51,643 nucleotides of DNA from a virus. The translations under genes and the position numbers were made by a program. Under the pieces are notes generated by a model. The model worked only from the letters and a program-made list of their open reading frames with translations. It searched no databases and was not told the origin of the DNA. Below, one piece after another: positions 41,947 through 46,976 of this stretch. Positions within the stretch are counted from its first letter, which is position 1, and each line of letters starts with the position of its first letter. The stretch lies in the IMG/VR virus record IMGVR_UViG_3300009124_000023, positions 1 through 51,643 of that record; one strand, 5' to 3'.

Positions 41947-42053
41947 TTGGCTCAGTCGTGAGATAATTAAAGGCTATCTCGTTACCCCCATTGAAACCTA
42001 TCAATGGCTCGAAATTATTTGAGGATAAATCTCCATTTAAATAACTGAGCCAA
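41947..42053 (-). ncRNA. Candidate four-way-junction RNA element in the early-operon leader
   Basis: A perfect 10-bp closing stem (TTGGCTCAGT at 41947-41956 with ACTGAGCCAA at 42044-42053) encloses three hairpins: GAGATA/TATCTC (41960-41965, 41975-41980), CCATTG/CAATGG (41988-41993, 42002-42007) and TTATTT/AAATAA (about 42015-42044, extended by GGA/TCC). The topology is cloverleaf-like but lacks the T-loop and CCA end of a tRNA. A predicted minus-strand promoter lies upstream and the first small gene 34 bases downstream, so it would be a 5' leader. The strand is inferred. Confidence 0.6.
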
Positions 42054-42119
42054 GCCCTCAACCCTTTTGAATATACAGTAGAGCTGAACTGTAAGACTAA
42101 ATAATATTAGTATGATTTT

Positions 42120-42148
42120 ATTTAATAACCTCTAGAAAATATTGTCAA
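42120..42148 (-). promoter_or_regulatory. Candidate sigma-70 promoter of the early small-gene operon
   Basis: On the minus strand TTGACA (42143-42148), 17-base spacer and TTAAAT (42120-42125). Transcription would begin near 42113 and run through the four-way junction into the 41913 gene. A second TTGACA lies 11 bases upstream (42154-42159). The rest of the 41914-42302 gap holds the structures listed and no credible gene. Confidence 0.5.
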
Positions 42149-42169
42149 GCCTTTGTCAAAATTAATATA

Positions 42170-42185
42170 CTGTTATTTTATACAG
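42170..42185. promoter_or_regulatory. LexA-like box, CTGT-N8-ACAG
   Basis: CTGTTATTTTATACAG, flanked by TA on each side, fits the gamma/betaproteobacterial SOS-box consensus (taCTGT-N8-ACAGta, A/T-rich centre). It lies about 22 bases upstream of the candidate early promoter and 4 bases from a GTTTAAAC palindrome at 42190-42197. Confidence 0.6.
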
Positions 42186-42251
42186 TAGTGTTTAAACACT
42201 TGCCAAGTTATAGAGTTAGCCTGTTTAAACACCTTATAAAAATTTATACAA

Positions 42252-42292
42252 TAAAAAAAGGGCTACCCAAAAAATGATAAAAGGATAGCCCA
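42252..42292 (-). terminator. Rho-independent terminator after the 42303-42704 gene
   Basis: On the minus strand GGGCTATCC (42283-42291) pairs with GG-TAGCCC (42260-42268, one bulge), followed by TTTTTTT. It begins about 12 bases after the stop of the upstream gene and closes the 42.3-43.2 kb unit. Confidence 0.85.
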
Positions 42293-42302
42293 AGGGGAGA
42301 TA

Positions 42303-42704
42303 CTATATATTATCTATATAAGGCGATAAATCTAGCTTATCGTTATCGTAATCTCTGCCGTATTTGTGGTCATATTTACCACCTCGCCAAATATAATCCT
42401 TCATACTAGATGGTTTTGGTATGCCTTCACTTTTAAATATCTGTTTCTCAGCTTGGCTTGGTGTCATCTCGCCCTGTTGCAGTTTTTCTAAAAGTTCTGT
42501 TCTTTCGCCAATAGGCAAAAAGAAATAGGCAGTATCAAGCATAAGACCAAAAGCTTTAGTAAACTCATGGTACTCTGCATTCGTTATATTTAAATCCTCT
42601 TTGTTAAGTATGTATTGCAATATATCTTCTGTTAAAGCTAACAGTTTGATATTGTCTACACATCCTTGCTCGAATTTATCTTTAATAAACTTTCTTTTCA
42701 TCAT
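42303..42704 (-). CDS. Hypothetical protein, 133 residues
   Basis: M-M-K-R-K-F-I-K-D-K-F-E-Q-G, a largely helical protein with a Pro/Tyr/Asp-rich C-terminal tail (Y-D-H-K-Y-G-R-D-Y-D-N-D). GGGG-type ribosome site. It is the last gene of a three-gene unit ending in a strong terminator. Family not recognised. Confidence 0.62.
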   Translation of the reverse strand: MMKRKFIKDKFEQGCVDNIKLLALTEDILQYILNKEDLNITNAEYHEFTKAFGLMLDTAYFFLPIGERTELLEKLQQGEMTPSQAEKQIFKSEGIPKPSSMKDYIWRGGKYDHKYGRDYDNDKLDLSPYIDNI

Positions 42705-42712
42705 TAACCCCT

Positions 42713-42937
42713 TTAATACCTGTCTACACCTTCGTTATATAAACTTAGGTCTTCTACATACACATCTTTTACCTGTGGGAAACAATCATAGCAATAAAAA
42801 ACAGTTTCAAACTCTGTCATTTTTACTGCTCCATTTTTGTAATGGTCGTAGCGTTTCCAATCGTTCCAATCTGAATTATTAGATTGACTTTCTAAGACTC
42901 CCCCCTTTGGGGTTGCCTTGCAATTTTCGCAATGCAT
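42713..42937 (-). CDS. Small Cys-rich (zinc-ribbon-like) protein, 74 residues
   Basis: C-E-N-C at residues 3-6 and C-Y-D-C near residue 49 give two paired-Cys knuckles. The leader reads GGGGGTG then GTTTAAAC then ATG, the palindrome occupying the spacer. Rich in Asp/Tyr/Trp between the knuckles. Probably a zinc-binding regulator or nucleic-acid protein; unproven. Confidence 0.62.
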   Translation of the reverse strand: MHCENCKATPKGGVLESQSNNSDWNDWKRYDHYKNGAVKMTEFETVFYCYDCFPQVKDVYVEDLSLYNEGVDRY

Positions 42938-42955
42938 GTTTAAACACCCCCTTAG

Positions 42956-43249
42956 TTAAACTTTATTTAAATTAGTTAGAGTAAAAACCCCGTCTTCTAT
43001 CAACTCTAATACTTTCTTTTTGTTGAGGTCGTATCCCCACTGACTTAAGAAATTATATAAATGCTTCATTGTAGTTCTGGAATAGTCCCAATAATATTCA
43101 TCTAAATATACGGCACTATCCTCAGCTCTAACTTGAGCAATGATAGAATTATAACTTTGAAAGAATGTAGAATTATCAGTATCTACAATCTCAAATTGGT
43201 TGGCAACTTTGTTACCATTCGCATTAGTAATATTTTTAACTTTAATCAT
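42956..43249 (-). CDS. Conserved phage protein of unknown function, 97 residues
   Basis: Begins M-I-K-V-K-N-I-T-N-A-N-G-N-K-V-A-N-Q-F and has F-Q-S-Y-N-S-I-I-A and Y-W-D-Y-S-R-T-T, a sequence pattern I know from many phages (often listed as a DUF). AGAGG ribosome site. First gene of its unit, downstream of the intergenic segment 43250-43547. Confidence 0.72.
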   Translation of the reverse strand: MIKVKNITNANGNKVANQFEIVDTDNSTFFQSYNSIIAQVRAEDSAVYLDEYYWDYSRTTMKHLYNFLSQWGYDLNKKKVLELIEDGVFTLTNLNKV

Positions 43250-43450
43250 TTTAAAACCTCTCTTAAATAATTAATATTATTTATAGTCAGTCATTGGTTA
43301 GGAAATGTCAAGCAATATTTTAATTATTTTTTTGTGACAATTTGCTAAAAATACTTGACTTTTCTAAAACTTATTTAAATTTGTTTTTAATGCTAAGGTA
43401 TGGCAAAGCTTAAAAATTGCTTAGAGAGCAAATAAGAAGCTTTTAGAATG

Positions 43451-43466
43451 CTGTATATGCATACAG
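43451..43466. promoter_or_regulatory. Second LexA-like box, CTGT-N8-ACAG
   Basis: CTGTATATGCATACAG followed by TA, very close to the SOS-box consensus, with GTTTAAAC three bases on (43470-43477). It lies about 200 bases upstream of the 42956-43249 gene on the minus strand. The remainder of the 43250-43547 gap is A/T-rich with several TTGACA/TTGTCA elements but no convincing gene. Confidence 0.65.
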
Positions 43467-43498
43467 TATGTTTAAACAGTCTAACCAGAAACAAGGGA

Positions 43499-43527
43499 CA
43501 AAAAAAACCCCCATATTTCAGGGGGTT
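43499..43527 (-). terminator. Rho-independent terminator after the SprT-like gene
   Basis: On the minus strand AACCCCC and GGGGGTT (7 bp, plus 43521-43527 with 43506-43512) enclose an 8-base loop and are followed by a T run. It starts 21 bases after the stop of 43548-44126. Confidence 0.88.
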
Positions 43528-43547
43528 AGTTTAGGGGATGGTATTAC

Positions 43548-44126
43548 TTAGAGTTCGGGGATTAGTTCACTCTCTAAGCATGAGGGACAGTCCCAATTGT
43601 TAACCCTTGCAATGTTAGCCCTTGAAGTCCTAAAGGAAAACTCACAAGAACTACAAGCAACCTTTATATTCCGAACTGTTTGCTTTTTCCTGTTGCTCAA
43701 ATCTACTTGAGCATGAGGATACTTCCCAAGCTTTTTAGATATTGCTTCTAATTGCTCCGTCAGTTCTTCACCGGCTACTGTTGCCGTCATCTTGCCTTCA
43801 AGTCCTATGGCTAGGGCTATTTTTCTAAACAATCCCTTATGTCCACTTTTACAATCATCAATAGCGTGGATTAGTTCATGCGTTAAGACATCCAACACCC
43901 TTATTGAATCATCCAAAGACGGACTGATATTTATTTCATTCACTCCAGCTTTGCTCAAGGCTCGAGGGAAACAAGTCCCTAGGGTTCTAGACTTTTGCCC
44001 AGCGTTGCCAGATGGTGACCAACTGCAAGAGATTTTCACATCCTTTGGCACTTCATACCCATGCTGTTTAAACACTTGCGAATTCAAAAGCTTTGATGCT
44101 TTTGTTAAATATTCTTCTCTATTCAT
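43548..44126 (-). CDS. SprT-like zinc metallopeptidase
   Basis: A 192-residue protein with H83-E-L-I-H87 (HExxH; two zinc ligands plus catalytic Glu) and H97 in S-G-H-K-G-L-F as third ligand, followed by a C-terminal zinc ribbon (C158-S-S-C161, C180-P-S-C183). This is the SprT/Spartan layout, whose cellular members digest DNA-crosslinked proteins. As a promoter-proximal early gene it may clear host DNA-bound proteins (inference). Own terminator. Confidence 0.85.
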   Translation of the reverse strand: MNREEYLTKASKLLNSQVFKQHGYEVPKDVKISCSWSPSGNAGQKSRTLGTCFPRALSKAGVNEINISPSLDDSIRVLDVLTHELIHAIDDCKSGHKGLFRKIALAIGLEGKMTATVAGEELTEQLEAISKKLGKYPHAQVDLSNRKKQTVRNIKVACSSCEFSFRTSRANIARVNNWDCPSCLESELIPEL

Positions 44127-44245
44127 TTTTTAAAACTCCCGTTTTAGTTAACAAGTATATTGAGACAAATTAAAACAAAAATATCAAGCAAATATTAAAA
44201 ATAATAGGGGTTAATTTGTTTAAACGGGGTTAAATTTATGCAACC

Positions 44246-44437
44246 TTTGCAAAATAAATATAATTTTACAACCGCATAACATTTTGCAAATGTCCGTTTA
44301 CTAGATTTTGCAATTTGTCAAGCTTTGTAAAATCTTTTTAAAATCCTTGACAAATTTTACAAAATGCAGTAAGGGCTAAAAAAACCCTTGCACAATTTTG
44401 CAAAATGTAGTAAGGAAAATTAATTGTGACAATTTGC
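44246..44437. repeat. Iteron-like TTTTGCAAAAT repeats
   Basis: About seven variants of the palindromic core TTTTGCAAAAT occur within 190 bases (near 44246, 44281, 44305, 44323, 44354, 44394 and 44431). Two belong to a 23-base direct repeat (44352-44374 and 44393-44415, three mismatches, 41 bases apart) ending in AGTAAGG. Arrays like this serve as replication-initiator or repressor sites. Confidence 0.65.
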
Positions 44438-44595
44438 ACAAAAGGCTTGACGGGGTTTTAAAATTTTGATAGGGGGAGGCAGGATGCACATGGGGGGTAC
44501 TACCCTATATATATAGTTGACGTATATTTTACACAAGTTTTATACGTTTACCAGTTGTCTAAAAACCCCCTAGTTCTGATATAAATTTTAACAAG

Positions 44596-44634
44596 GTTTG
44601 ACAGGGGTATGTGTATGTTGCAACCCTGCCAAAC
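44596..44634. other. Strong hairpin upstream of the terminase promoter
   Basis: GTTTG and CAAAC, then CAGGG and CCCTG, pair with one A/C mismatch between them, giving a ten-pair stem around a 17-base loop. It is followed by T-rich sequence, so it may terminate transcripts entering from the left, or act as an operator. Confidence 0.55.
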
Positions 44635-44732
44635 TTACAGTTTTATTATACACTTTTTTTTCCCATTTGTCAAGGGGTATTATCATGTAGTAACGTAAAG
44701 GTTACATTTGATTATAAAATACTTGTTAGGAC

Positions 44733-44761
44733 TTGACAAATGATAATTCATACTGTATAAT
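44733..44761 (+). promoter_or_regulatory. Perfect sigma-70 promoter, probably giving a leaderless mRNA
   Basis: TTGACA (44733-44738), exactly 17 bases, TATAAT (44756-44761). The predicted start, six to eight bases on, coincides with the ATG of the small terminase gene at 44768, which has no ribosome binding site. This should drive the rightward terminase-structural operon using host polymerase. Confidence 0.85.
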
Positions 44762-44767
44762 AAGCTT

Positions 44768-45193
44768 ATGAGTTATTTAGAACCTCGTAAGAAAACTCTT
44801 ACTGAGAAGCAACAAAAGTTTTTAGATTGTTTAGTGGAAACACAAGGCAATCCTAAACAAGCAGCCGAACTTGCAGGATACTCAGGCAACTACCATCAAG
44901 TACTGAAATCGTTAAAAGAAGAAGTGATAGATTTAGCCTCGGAAGTATTAGCAAGGTCAGCACCTAGAGCAGCTTTTAAGTTGATTGAGGTTATGGAGTC
45001 CGATAGACCCGTACCTCAAGCATCCAATAAGCTCCAAGCAGCCCAGACTATTCTAGATAGGGTGGGTGTTGCTAAAACAGAACGCATCAATGTTAATCAT
45101 ACGACAGGTGGGGGTATCTTTATCCTCCCTGAGAAGAATGATGTTACCGATGCTGATTATGAGGTAATTGAGAGTGAAGATATTCCTGACTGA
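44768..45193 (+). CDS. terS: Terminase small subunit
   Basis: A 141-residue protein with the typical opening L-T-E-K-Q-Q-K-F-L-D-C-L-V, then an HTH-like K-Q-A-A-E-L-A-G-Y-S-G-N-Y-H-Q-V segment for DNA recognition, a helical oligomerisation region, and an acidic C-terminus that would contact the large subunit. It selects phage DNA for packaging. The mRNA is predicted leaderless. TerL lies 1.7 kb downstream, separated by small basic genes. Confidence 0.88.
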   Translation: MSYLEPRKKTLTEKQQKFLDCLVETQGNPKQAAELAGYSGNYHQVLKSLKEEVIDLASEVLARSAPRAAFKLIEVMESDRPVPQASNKLQAAQTILDRVGVAKTERINVNHTTGGGIFILPEKNDVTDADYEVIESEDIPD

Positions 45194-45356
45194 AGTGACA
45201 GACCCAGTTGATGATAAAAAGTTAATTGGTCCTTATATTAAGGCTGAAACTTTTGAGGAAGCTGAAAAAATCGCTTTTGAATATGAACTAGGTTTGATAG
45301 GGGAACTCCATGAGTTGATTACCGATGAGAATGACCCAAGAATAACATTACATTAA
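45174..45356 (+). CDS. Hypothetical protein, 60 residues
   Basis: Start chosen at GTG 45174, nine bases after GAGG; a TTG two codons earlier is less likely. M-K-I-F-L-T-E-V-T-D-P, with K-A-E-T-F-E-E-A-E-K-I-A-F, acidic alpha/beta. Overlaps the small terminase by 20 bases. Short K-A-x-T-x-E-E-A-E-x-I-A proteins are common in phages; function unknown. Confidence 0.62.
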   Translation: MKIFLTEVTDPVDDKKLIGPYIKAETFEEAEKIAFEYELGLIGELHELITDENDPRITLH

Positions 45357-45357
45357 T

Positions 45358-45654
45358 ATGGCACACGAAGATAGAAAAGCATCAATGCTTAAAAGATACA
45401 AGCTGAAAGGAGTTAATAAACCTAAAAAAACTCCACAGCATCCAAAAAAGTCCCATATGGTGTTAGCTCAAGAAGGACATAAGTTAAAACTTATTCGTTT
45501 TGGCGAACAAGGTGCCAAGACAGCTGGTAAGCCTAAAGCAGGTGAATCAGAACGAATGAAGAAGAAACGTAAGAGTTTCAAAGCTCGTCATGCAAAGAAC
45601 ATTGCCAAAGGCAAGATGTCAGCCGCATATTGGGCAGATAAAGTAAAATGGTAA
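45358..45654 (+). CDS. Conserved basic marine-phage protein, 98 residues
   Basis: M-A-H-E-D-R-K-A-S-M-L-K-R-Y-K-L-K-G-V-N-K-P-K-K-T-P, then K-S-H-M-V-L-A-Q-E-G and a final R-H-A-K-N-I-A-K-G-K-M-S-A-A-Y-W-A-D-K-V-K-W. Very basic and likely nucleic-acid binding. Highly similar proteins occur near terminase genes in many marine phages, function unknown. Confidence 0.75.
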   Translation: MAHEDRKASMLKRYKLKGVNKPKKTPQHPKKSHMVLAQEGHKLKLIRFGEQGAKTAGKPKAGESERMKKKRKSFKARHAKNIAKGKMSAAYWADKVKW

Positions 45655-45727
45655 ACGTTCAAGCCTAATGGCTCGGAAGTAGACTGGTTGTAGTTGAAGG
45701 AACGCACATCTGATAAGGAGGTGCAGT
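45655..45727 (+). other. Possible structured leader before a short coding sequence
   Basis: A 73-base gap with CGTTC (45656-45660) paired to GAACG (45700-45704) and an inner AGCC/GGCT hairpin (45662-45665, 45670-45673), then a perfect AAGGAGGTG ribosome site. It may be a translation-control element for the 33-residue gene that follows. Confidence 0.35.
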
Positions 45728-45829
45728 ATGTCAATTACAACACAACTAACTTTGAAAAAAGTTTTACAAACTAAGAAATTAAAACAACGAGAACAAGCAT
45801 TTAAATTGTTCTTACTAAAAAGGAAATAA
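45728..45829 (+). CDS. Small basic peptide, 33 residues
   Basis: M-S-I-T-T-Q-L-T-L-K-K-V-L-Q-T-K-K, ending in F-L-L-K-R-K. Preceded by a perfect AAGGAGGTG ribosome site at proper distance, which makes translation likely despite the length. Function unknown. Confidence 0.6.
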   Translation: MSITTQLTLKKVLQTKKLKQREQAFKLFLLKRK

Positions 45830-45830
45830 A

Positions 45831-45968
45831 ATGGAATATTTATTAGTAATTATATTTGCTGTAGCAGTTGCTGCAGTTGCATTACATGCGTTTAAACCTG
45901 AATGGTTTGCACCAGTAAAAGAATTAATCAATAAAAAGAAATTAAGCAGAAGCAGTAAGAAGAAGTAA
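45831..45968 (+). CDS. Small single-pass membrane protein, 45 residues
   Basis: An N-terminal hydrophobic helix (residues 3-20, V-I-I-F-A-V-A-V-A-A-V-A-L) is followed by a basic tail (K-K-K ... S-S-K-K-K), so it should insert with the tail in the cytoplasm. AAAGGAAA upstream; TAATG coupling to the next gene. A GTTTAAAC site lies in the coding sequence. Role unknown. Confidence 0.62.
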   Translation: MEYLLVIIFAVAVAAVALHAFKPEWFAPVKELINKKKLSRSSKKK

Positions 45969-46129
45969 TGCCACAAATCGGAAGTCCGGATAAACCGGTA
46001 ACATTTAAATCAGGCACTATTGCTGGGAAGGGTTCCAAAGCCCGTCCCGGTGTTTACACTAAAGAATACAGAGACAACTTTGATAGGATATTTGGAAATG
46101 CCAAGAAAAAAAAGCACAACAAAAAGTAA
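45968..46129 (+). CDS. Small basic protein, 53 residues
   Basis: M-P-Q-I-G-S-P-D-K-P-V-T-F-K-S-G-T-I-A-G-K, ending K-K-K-K-H-N-K-K. Coupled to the membrane peptide gene by TAATG and overlapping the next start by 32 bases. Probably nucleic-acid binding by composition. Confidence 0.58.
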   Translation: MPQIGSPDKPVTFKSGTIAGKGSKARPGVYTKEYRDNFDRIFGNAKKKKHNKK

Positions 46130-46295
46130 AAGCAAGGTAAATCAAGCTGGTAACTATACGAAACCAGCAATGCGTAAGAGGCTTTTCGAGAAAATCAAAG
46201 CCGGTTCTAAAGGTGGTAAACCCGGACAGTGGTCGGCTCGGAAAGCCCAGCTTTTAGCTTCTGAATACAAGAAGAAAGGCGGAGGCTATAAGTAA
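46098..46295 (+). CDS. Conserved small basic protein, 65 residues
   Basis: Start set at 46098 (M-P-R-K-K-S-T-T-K-S-K-S-K). The core N-Y-T-K-P-A-M-R-K-R-L-F-E-K-I-K-A-G-S-K-G-G-K-P is a widely shared motif among marine phages and bacteria, with a final G-Q-W-S-A-R-K-A-Q. An upstream in-frame ATG (46020) lies deep in the previous gene. Unknown function; strongly basic. Confidence 0.78.
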   Translation: MPRKKSTTKSKSKVNQAGNYTKPAMRKRLFEKIKAGSKGGKPGQWSARKAQLLASEYKKKGGGYK

Positions 46296-46420
46296 TGTTG
46301 TATGGAGTCGAAGAAGCATTTAGATTTGTTAAGGAATGGTTAAGAAACGATGCCGTTGAAAAAGGGAAAAAGTCAAAAGGTCGTCAGCGAAAACATTCGC
46401 AGACTAAGAAAAGAAGGTAA
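46295..46420 (+). CDS. Possible 41-residue basic protein
   Basis: M-L-Y-G-V-E-E-A-F-R-F-V-K-E-W-L, then a Lys/Arg-rich tail. Coupled by TAATG to the gene before it with GGAGG nine bases upstream, and overlapping the next gene by 71 bases in another frame. Plausible but short. Confidence 0.5.
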   Translation: MLYGVEEAFRFVKEWLRNDAVEKGKKSKGRQRKHSQTKKRR

Positions 46421-46502
46421 ACCACAGAAACAAGCTGTGGCGATTGCCTTATCTAAAAGTAAGAAGTATGGCAAAAGCAAAGTCGCAAAGAAGTCTAGAT
46501 AG
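46350..46502 (+). CDS. Conserved small protein, 50 residues (M-P-L-K-K-G-K-S type)
   Basis: M-P-L-K-K-G-K-S-Q-K-V-V-S-E-N-I-R-R-L-R followed by G-K-P-Q-K-Q-A-V-A-I-A-L-S-K. This P-L-K-K-G-K-S ... P-x-K-Q-A-V-A-I-A-L pattern is shared by a large family of small phage proteins. Basic, helical, function unknown. Overlaps both neighbours in different frames. Confidence 0.75.
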   Translation: MPLKKGKSQKVVSENIRRLRKEGKPQKQAVAIALSKSKKYGKSKVAKKSR

Positions 46503-46710
46503 ATGGACCAAACAAAAATGGACAACAGCTAGTGGTAAAAAATCTAGTAAGACTGGTGAAGTTTACGCACCTAAGAAGACCATAGAGAAATTAAAGTCCA
46601 CTGCTGCAGGTCGTAAGAAACTTGCCGCTGCTACTAAGAAAAAACGAGCAGCTACTAAGAAAGGTAAACAATATGCTAAGCACGGACTACATAAAGGCAA
46701 GAAACGATGA
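46468..46710 (+). CDS. Conserved basic protein, 80 residues (DUF5872-like)
   Basis: Start set at 46468 (M-A-K-A-K-S-Q-R-S-L-D-R-W-T-K-Q-K-W). The segment T-A-S-G-K-K-S-S-K-T-G-E-V-Y-A-P is typical of the DUF5872-like group. The C-terminus is a Lys/Ala/Thr repeat similar to histone H1 tails. Likely DNA-binding; role unknown. Overlaps the previous gene by 35 bases. Confidence 0.75.
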   Translation: MAKAKSQRSLDRWTKQKWTTASGKKSSKTGEVYAPKKTIEKLKSTAAGRKKLAAATKKKRAATKKGKQYAKHGLHKGKKR

Positions 46711-46976
46711 TGATGTTACCCGATGGTTACATTAAAAGAAAAACCTCAACCATTCCTTTTGGTTATGCCGAATCCGATATTGATGGTTATTTTAAACCCG
46801 TGCCAGAAGAGTTAGAAGCTCTTGAGGTTGTTGAAGAAATGCTCAACAATCAAGAAATAAGTCTGCAAATTGCTTCAGACTGGTTAGGCTACAAAGTTGG
46901 TCGTACTATGTCAAAAGCTGGACTGAAGAAACACATGGATAAAAAATATGGCAAAACGAGGCAGACCTTCGCTTGA
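46707..46976 (+). CDS. HTH-like protein preceding TerL
   Basis: An 89-residue protein with I-S-L-Q-I-A-S-D-W-L-G-Y-K-V-G-R-T-M-S-K-A-G-L-K-K-H, resembling a helix-turn-helix of resolvase or small-terminase type. It overlaps the TerL start by 29 bases. It may assist DNA recognition during packaging, or be regulatory. Confidence 0.65.
   Translation: MMMLPDGYIKRKTSTIPFGYAESDIDGYFKPVPEELEALEVVEEMLNNQEISLQIASDWLGYKVGRTMSKAGLKKHMDKKYGKTRQTFA

Larger units (their letters stand above)
38760..44225. repeat. Cluster of eleven GTTTAAAC palindromes
   Basis: Sites start at 38760, 39013, 39917, 40548, 41925, 42190, 42223, 42938, 43470, 44066 and 44218. Many are extended to TGTTTAAACA, and 42187-42200 is a 14-base perfect palindrome. 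Sites 39917, 41925 and 42938 sit at or next to ribosome sites, 42190 and 43470 beside LexA-like boxes. Nine further sites are scattered elsewhere in the window. Confidence 0.8.
44127..44767. other. Main intergenic control region, 641 bases
   Basis: No gene is credible here on either strand. It separates the leftward early half from the rightward terminase/structural half. It contains a GTTTAAAC site (44218-44225), iteron-like TTTTGCAAAAT repeats (44246-44437), several TTGACA/TTGACG elements, a strong hairpin (44596-44634) and the consensus promoter at 44733. It is the best candidate for a replication origin and early promoter region. Confidence 0.65.

Noticed and set aside
41947-42053. tRNA gene
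   Set aside because: The fold is cloverleaf-like, but the closing stem is 10 bp, there is no TTC-type T loop, no fitting anticodon loop of 7 and no CCA-like end. Kept as a structured element only. I found no tRNA elsewhere by eye.
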